7,402 nt of DNA from positions 1-7,402 of the forward strand of contig CAMGDK010000070.1 of NCBI GenBank assembly GCA_946042285.1, given 5' to 3'. Position numbers and translations under genes: made by a program. This document shows, piece after piece, positions 4,198 through 7,402 of this stretch; position 1 is the first letter of the stretch; the number at the start of each line of letters is the position of its first letter. The notes below the pieces were generated by a model, which did not search any database, had not been told where the DNA came from, and worked only from the letters and a program-made list of their open reading frames with translations. The stretch is from an uncultured Clostridia bacterium (lineage in GTDB: Bacteria; Bacillota; Clostridia; Oscillospirales; Acutalibacteraceae).

Positions 4198-5534
4198 AAT
4201 TGAATTTAAAGGATTTTATAAAAACCGATGTTGTTATCGTCGGCAGCGGTGTTGCAGGCTTGTTTGCCGCACTATGTCTTCCGGCAGATAAGGATGTTCT
4301 TGTAATAACAAAGGAAGCACTTGATGAGTGTGATTCGTTTCTTGCGCAGGGAGGAGTCTGCGTATTAAAGGATGTGAATGACTTTAAGTGCTATTTTGAG
4401 GATACAATGAAGGCGGGACATTATGAAAATGATCCTGAATCCGTTAAGGTTATGATTGAGTCCTCGCAGGATGTTATCGGAACTCTCGTTAAGCTCGGGG
4501 TTGATTTTGATACAGACGAAAGCGGTGAATACGACTACACCCGTGAGGGTGCACACAGAAGAAACAGGATTCTTCATCATAAGGATGAAACCGGTAAGGA
4601 GATTACCGCTACCTTGCTTAAGATTGCAAAGAAGAGAGATAATATCACACTTGTTACCCGCACAACAATGATTGACTTTATCTGCAAGGACAATATTTGT
4701 CAGGGCATTGTTTGCGAGGATGAGTACGGCGAAATGGGTGCTATCATTGCAAGGGATATTGTCCTTGCAACAGGAGGCATTGGCGGTTTATTCCTTAATT
4801 CAACAAACTATCCGCACATCACCGGTGACTCGTTTGCGCTTTCGCTTAAGCACGGAGTTGAGCTTAAGGACATGAATTATATACAAATTCACCCTACAAC
4901 ACTTTACAGCAAGAAAAAGGGCAGACGCTTCCTTATAAGCGAAAGTGTTCGCGGTGAGGGTGCAATTCTTCTTAATGAAAACGGCGAGCGCTTCACGGAC
5001 GAGCTTCAGCCCAGAGATGTCGTGACAGACGCAATCGTTAAGGAAATGAATAAGTTTTCAACCGATCATGTATATATCACTCTCCCGACAATGACAACAG
5101 AGCAGGCTAAGGACCGTTTTCCGAATATTTTTGAGGCTTGCATGGACGAGGGATATGACATAACAAAGGACAGAGTGCCTGTTACTCCTGCACAGCATTA
5201 CATGATGGGCGGAGTTAAAACAGATATTGACGGCAAAACAACAATGAGCCATCTTTTTGCAGTCGGTGAAACTGCGTGCAACGGCGTTCACGGTAAAAAC
5301 AGGCTTGCTTCAAATTCGTTGCTCGAAAGCCTTGTTTTTGCAAAGCGTGCAGCAGATGTTATTGCAAACGACAATGAAGAAAAGATTGTCGATTTACCTG
5401 AGGTTGACCTTGCTTCTTATCCGAATAAAAAGGATAGGGAAAAGGAATTCAAAGGATTGATTATGGATGAGATTAGGAGAAAGGACGCAGAGTTTTATGA
5501 TAAATGGTGTAACAATGAAAATCAATGTCGATGA
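4194..5534 (+). CDS. nadB: L-aspartate oxidase NadB (short form)
   Basis: NadB is an FAD enzyme that oxidises L-aspartate to iminoaspartate, the first step of de novo NAD synthesis. From ATG 4194 the protein has 446 residues: the Rossmann FAD motif VVIVGSGVAGL (13-23), SFLAQGG (48-54), the second FAD-contact segment VLATGGIGGLF (190-200), and substrate-site residues H233 (QIHPTT), R253 (SVRGEGA), H335 (TPAQHYMMGG) and R370 in HGKNRLASNSLLE. It ends shortly after the flavin domain and lacks most of the C-terminal helical domain that brings E. coli NadB to about 540 residues. Short forms of this kind are common in Clostridia. ATG 4137 would add 19 residues without a ribosome binding site. nadC starts inside its last codons (20-bp overlap). 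nadA is not in the window. Confidence 0.95.
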   Translation: MKLNLKDFIKTDVVIVGSGVAGLFAALCLPADKDVLVITKEALDECDSFLAQGGVCVLKDVNDFKCYFEDTMKAGHYENDPESVKVMIESSQDVIGTLVKLGVDFDTDESGEYDYTREGAHRRNRILHHKDETGKEITATLLKIAKKRDNITLVTRTTMIDFICKDNICQGIVCEDEYGEMGAIIARDIVLATGGIGGLFLNSTNYPHITGDSFALSLKHGVELKDMNYIQIHPTTLYSKKKGRRFLISESVRGEGAILLNENGERFTDELQPRDVVTDAIVKEMNKFSTDHVYITLPTMTTEQAKDRFPNIFEACMDEGYDITKDRVPVTPAQHYMMGGVKTDIDGKTTMSHLFAVGETACNGVHGKNRLASNSLLESLVFAKRAADVIANDNEEKIVDLPEVDLASYPNKKDREKEFKGLIMDEIRRKDAEFYDKWCNNENQCR

Positions 5535-6354
5535 GTATATTCTTAACACTCTTAAAGAGGACATTACATCGGAGGATGTTTCAACTAATGCTGTTATGCC
5601 TGAGGACAGGCAGGGTAAGGCAGACCTTATCTGCAAGCAGGACGGCATAATCTGCGGACTTGATATTTTTAAGCGTACATTCGAGCTTCTTGACGATACT
5701 GCAAGATTTGAAGCGAATTTCAAGGACGGAGATAAGGTCAAAAAGGGTGATCTTCTCGGTGTAATTTACGGCGATGTTAAGGCAATCTTAAGCGGTGAGA
5801 GAACTGCACTCAACTATCTTCAGCGAATGAGCGGCATTGCTACAATGACAAGGGAATATGTTGATCAGCTTGAGGGCTTCTCTGCAACCTTGCTTGATAC
5901 AAGAAAGACAACTCCTAACATGAGACCGTTTGAAAAATATGCCGTTACGGTAGGCGGTGCAACTAACCACAGATATAACCTTTCCGACGGCGTGCTGCTT
6001 AAGGATAATCATATCGGTGCAGCAGGCTCTGTAACTAAGGCTATCCAAATGGCAAGGGCTTATGCTCCGTTTGTAAGGAAGATTGAGATTGAAACAGAGA
6101 CTCTTGAGCAGGTGCAGGAGGCGCTTGACGCAGGCGCAGATATTATCATGCTCGACAATATGACAAACGAAACAATGAAAAAAGCTGTTGAAATGATAAA
6201 CGGCAAAGCTCAAACCGAATGCTCAGGCAATGTCACAAAGGAAAGGTTAAAGGAAATTGCCGAAATCGGTGTTGACTTTATTTCGTGCGGCGCACTTACT
6301 CACTCGGCACCTATCATGGATGTCAGCCTTAAAAATCTTACACCGACAGAATAA
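5515..6354 (+). CDS. nadC: nicotinate-nucleotide pyrophosphorylase (quinolinate phosphoribosyltransferase) NadC
   Basis: NadC converts quinolinate and PRPP to nicotinate mononucleotide, releasing CO2 and pyrophosphate. The 279-residue length fits the family. Signatures in order are ERTALN (95-100), DTRKTTPNMRPFEKYAV (128-144), GGATNHRYNLSDGVLLKDNHI (147-167), IEIET (190-194), MLDNM (212-216), ECSGNV (235-240) and VDFISCGALTHS (253-264). Conserved phosphate and carboxylate ligands R96, R130, K131, H152, R153 and K163 are all present. I chose ATG 5515, which overlaps the nadB end by 20 bp and is preceded only by a weak GGTG, so translation is probably coupled to nadB. ATG 5497, with AAGGA 11 nt upstream, is possible and would add six residues. 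It needs quinolinate from a NadA encoded elsewhere. Confidence 0.97.
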   Translation: MKINVDEYILNTLKEDITSEDVSTNAVMPEDRQGKADLICKQDGIICGLDIFKRTFELLDDTARFEANFKDGDKVKKGDLLGVIYGDVKAILSGERTALNYLQRMSGIATMTREYVDQLEGFSATLLDTRKTTPNMRPFEKYAVTVGGATNHRYNLSDGVLLKDNHIGAAGSVTKAIQMARAYAPFVRKIEIETETLEQVQEALDAGADIIMLDNMTNETMKKAVEMINGKAQTECSGNVTKERLKEIAEIGVDFISCGALTHSAPIMDVSLKNLTPTE

Positions 6355-6394
6355 GCCTTGAGCTTTTCAGGACATAATAATACGGGTGATTGTT

Positions 6395-6868
6395 ATGAGC
6401 AGCGTTAAAAAGGTTATAGAAATACTGATAGAAAAGGGTTGGCATATTTCTTTTGCGGAATCCTGCACCGGCGGTATGTGTTGCAGTGCACTTGTTGATG
6501 AGGCGAATGCTTCAAGCGTTTTGGATATGTCGTTCGTAACCTATGCAAATGAGGCGAAGATAGAGCTTCTCGGTGTAAGTGCAGATACAATCCTTGCAAA
6601 CGGTGTTGTTAGCGAGGAGGTTGCTCGTGAAATGGCAATCGGTGTTTCCAAAAGAGCAAAAAGCGAAATAGGTGTAGGCGTTACAGGTGTCGCAGGACCG
6701 GGCGGCGGAACTGCAAAAAAGCCAGTCGGTATGGTCTGCTTCGGCTTTTGTATCAATGGTGATGTAAAGACATACACAATGCATTTCGGTCAGCTTGGCA
6801 GGAACAATGTGCGTAAGGCGAGCGTTGAATTTGTTTATAATACAATTTTAGACTTGATGAATGAGTAA
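6395..6868 (+). CDS. pncC: nicotinamide-nucleotide amidohydrolase PncC (CinA C-terminal family)
   Basis: This free-standing CinA C-terminal domain has 157 residues. The family hydrolyses nicotinamide mononucleotide to nicotinate mononucleotide plus ammonia, recycling NMN produced by NAD-consuming enzymes such as bacterial DNA ligase. Visible signatures are FAESCTGG with the catalytic serine S23, the VTYANEAKIELLGV block with Y50 and K55, VSEEVAREMA (72-81), GVTGVAGPGGG (95-105) and RNNVRKAS (136-143). The ATG at 6395 has GGGTGA (6384-6389) at correct spacing; a GTG three codons earlier overlaps that site and is less likely. The gap to nadC is 40 bp with no terminator, so it is the third gene of the nad operon. 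Its product is the same metabolite that NadC makes. The N-terminal CinA domain is absent, as is normal for PncC. Confidence 0.92.
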   Translation: MSSVKKVIEILIEKGWHISFAESCTGGMCCSALVDEANASSVLDMSFVTYANEAKIELLGVSADTILANGVVSEEVAREMAIGVSKRAKSEIGVGVTGVAGPGGGTAKKPVGMVCFGFCINGDVKTYTMHFGQLGRNNVRKASVEFVYNTILDLMNE

Positions 6869-6882
6869 TATTGAGTTATAAT
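6854..6882 (+). promoter_or_regulatory. predicted sigma-A promoter for the pspC-like gene
   Basis: TTGATG (6854-6859) inside the end of pncC is followed after 17 nt by a perfect TATAAT (6877-6882). The predicted start near 6889 leaves about 23 nt before the ATG, with the AAGGAG site in between. The gene can therefore be expressed apart from the nad operon, although no terminator separates them. Confidence 0.6.
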
Positions 6883-6911
6883 GAATGTGATGAGATAAGG
6901 AGAATAATGTT

Positions 6912-7190
6912 ATGAAAAGGATTTACAGAAGTAAAAATGATAGAAGAATCAGCGGCGTTTGCGGTGGTATTGCTGAGTATTTTGATGTTGATCCTACAAT
7001 TATAAGAATCGCATGGGTTATTATTTCCGTTTTCTCTGCATCTGTACCTGGACTTTTGATTTATTTCCTTTGCGCAATCATAATTCCCGATGAGCCGGAC
7101 AGCTATGACACTACTGCACATTATCAGGATGACAGCACTGAAGGCAACACTCATGGCGGAAATACGGATTTTTATTATAACGAAAAGTAA
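6912..7190 (+). CDS. PspC-domain small membrane protein
   Basis: This 92-residue protein carries the PspC domain of the phage-shock family. The hallmark is the N-terminal basic stretch followed by RRISGVCGGIAEYFDVDP (11-28) and TIIRIAWVI (29-37), leading into a hydrophobic segment at about 32-59 that may be one long helix or a hairpin bent at SVPG (44-47). The last 30 residues (from PDEPD) are acidic and polar without a clear fold. In Gram-negative bacteria PspC senses envelope stress with PspA/PspB. In Bacillota, lone PspC proteins are common and their partners are less defined; no pspA or liaF-like gene is in the window. The start is set by AAGGAG (6897-6902) 9 nt upstream; an ATG at 6907 runs straight into a stop. 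It has its own promoter and is followed after 22 nt by tRNA-Thr. Confidence 0.9.
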   Translation: MKRIYRSKNDRRISGVCGGIAEYFDVDPTIIRIAWVIISVFSASVPGLLIYFLCAIIIPDEPDSYDTTAHYQDDSTEGNTHGGNTDFYYNEK

Positions 7191-7196
7191 AAGTCA

Positions 7197-7202
7197 TATA
7201 AT
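7197..7202 (+). promoter_or_regulatory. candidate -10 box for tRNA-Thr
   Basis: A perfect TATAAT ends 10 nt before the tRNA 5' end, so transcription could start near 7209. The best -35 is only a partial match (TTATAA, 7175-7180, spacer 16), lying inside the end of the pspC-like gene. Read-through from that gene is also possible, as no terminator lies between. Confidence 0.4.
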
Positions 7203-7212
7203 TCAATAATAA

Positions 7213-7288
7213 GCTGGTGTGGCGCAGTTGGTAGCGCAATTGATTCGTAATCAATAGGCCGTCGGTTCAAGTCCGATCACCAGCTCCA
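7213..7288 (+). tRNA. tRNA-Thr (anticodon CGT)
   Basis: A complete cloverleaf of 76 nt is visible. The acceptor stem GCTGGTG (7213-7219) pairs with CACCAGC (7278-7284). The D arm is GCGC/GCGC (7222-7225, 7234-7237). The anticodon stem ATTGA/TCAAT holds the loop TTCGTAA with anticodon CGT (7246-7248), reading the threonine codon ACG. The variable loop is AGGCC, and the T arm is GTCGG-TTCAAGT-CCGAT. The discriminator base is T and the CCA tail is encoded (7286-7288). tRNA genes are common integration sites, but no att duplication or integrase is seen here. Confidence 0.97.
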
Positions 7289-7317
7289 AAAAAGGCATTG
7301 TTTTTTAATGCCTTTTT
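7289..7317 (+). terminator. Rho-independent terminator of tRNA-Thr
   Basis: GGCATT (7294-7299) pairs with AATGCC (7307-7312) around a GTTTTTT loop. The stem can be extended by AAAAA (7289-7293) with TTTTT (7313-7317), which also serves as the T-tract. It begins directly after the encoded CCA. Confidence 0.9.
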
Positions 7318-7328
7318 ATTTATACAAT

Positions 7329-7373
7329 AACCCTCGAATCAATTCTTAAACGAGGGTTTGTCAGCAGTCTGAC
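7329..7373 (+). other. two tandem hairpins upstream of the final terminator
   Basis: Hairpin 1 is AACCCTCG (7329-7336) with CGAGGGTT (7351-7358), loop 14 nt. Hairpin 2 is GTCAG (7360-7364) with CTGAC (7369-7373), loop CAGT. They run directly into the terminator at 7373-7401 and lie 12 bp after the tRNA terminator. They could be the leader of a gene beyond the window, a small RNA, or an intergenic repeat. Confidence 0.65.
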
Positions 7374-7401
7374 GGAGGGTACTTAAACCCTCCGATTTTT
7401 T
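7373..7401 (+). terminator. Rho-independent terminator at the right edge
   Basis: CGGAGGGT (7373-7380) pairs perfectly with ACCCTCCG (7387-7394) around ACTTAA, followed by A and six T (7396-7401). As it comes only 56 bp after the tRNA terminator with no gene between, it either backs up that terminator or ends a separate short RNA or leader. Confidence 0.8.
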
Positions 7402-7402
7402 A

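Noticed and set aside
5788..6213. Minus-strand open frame of 141 codons opposite nadC
   Set aside because: It is a Cys/His-rich shadow of nadC, whose motifs are unmistakable; there is no ribosome binding site.
7213..7402. Integration site (att) or mobile element next to tRNA-Thr
   Set aside because: No integrase and no duplicated tRNA 3' end are visible. The tRNA is followed directly by its own terminator.

Overview
The window looks like a chromosomal housekeeping segment from a low-to-moderate GC Bacillota, most likely class Clostridia (possibly Oscillospirales or Ruminococcus-like). This is inferred from strong AGGAGG-type ribosome binding sites, AT-rich intergenic DNA, a PspC-only membrane protein, a short NadB, a free-standing PncC, and a WalJ/RlmH pair of the Bacillota type. 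I see no phage, plasmid, CRISPR or transposon genes. I found no convincing new multi-gene system. The unexplained content is mainly non-coding: inverted repeats, tandem repeats and tandem hairpins.

Left half (minus strand). Positions 1-80 hold two tandem hairpins, the second a Rho-independent terminator for a plus-strand gene outside the window. Converging on it is a minus-strand series. In transcription order this is an HAD-family hydrolase (3977-3408), murA (3112-1826, TTG start), walJ/yycJ (1763-975), rlmH (978-499, ATGA overlap with walJ) and an unrecognised four-helix membrane protein (424-92). murA appears to have its own extended -10 promoter, and a terminator-like hairpin separates murA from walJ. 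The small membrane protein has a promoter just after the rlmH stop and an 11-bp tandem repeat in its leader. The 295-bp gap between murA and the HAD gene carries no credible gene, but holds a perfect 10-bp inverted repeat, nested AT palindromes and a second 11-bp tandem duplication.

Right half (plus strand). A clear sigma-A type promoter (TTGACA-17-TATATT) drives nadB-nadC-pncC. NadB and NadC are de novo NAD enzymes, and PncC deamidates NMN to NaMN, which is also the NadC product. The cluster therefore feeds one metabolite from both synthesis and salvage. Quinolinate synthase (nadA), which should act between NadB and NadC, is not in the window. A near-palindrome covers the nadB start-of-transcription region, and the nadB Shine-Dalgarno lies unusually far from the start codon.

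A pspC-like gene follows with its own promoter, then tRNA-Thr(CGT) with encoded CCA and a terminator. The last 74 bases are a run of three hairpins ending in a T-tract. Its arms can also pair in an attenuator-like alternative fold.
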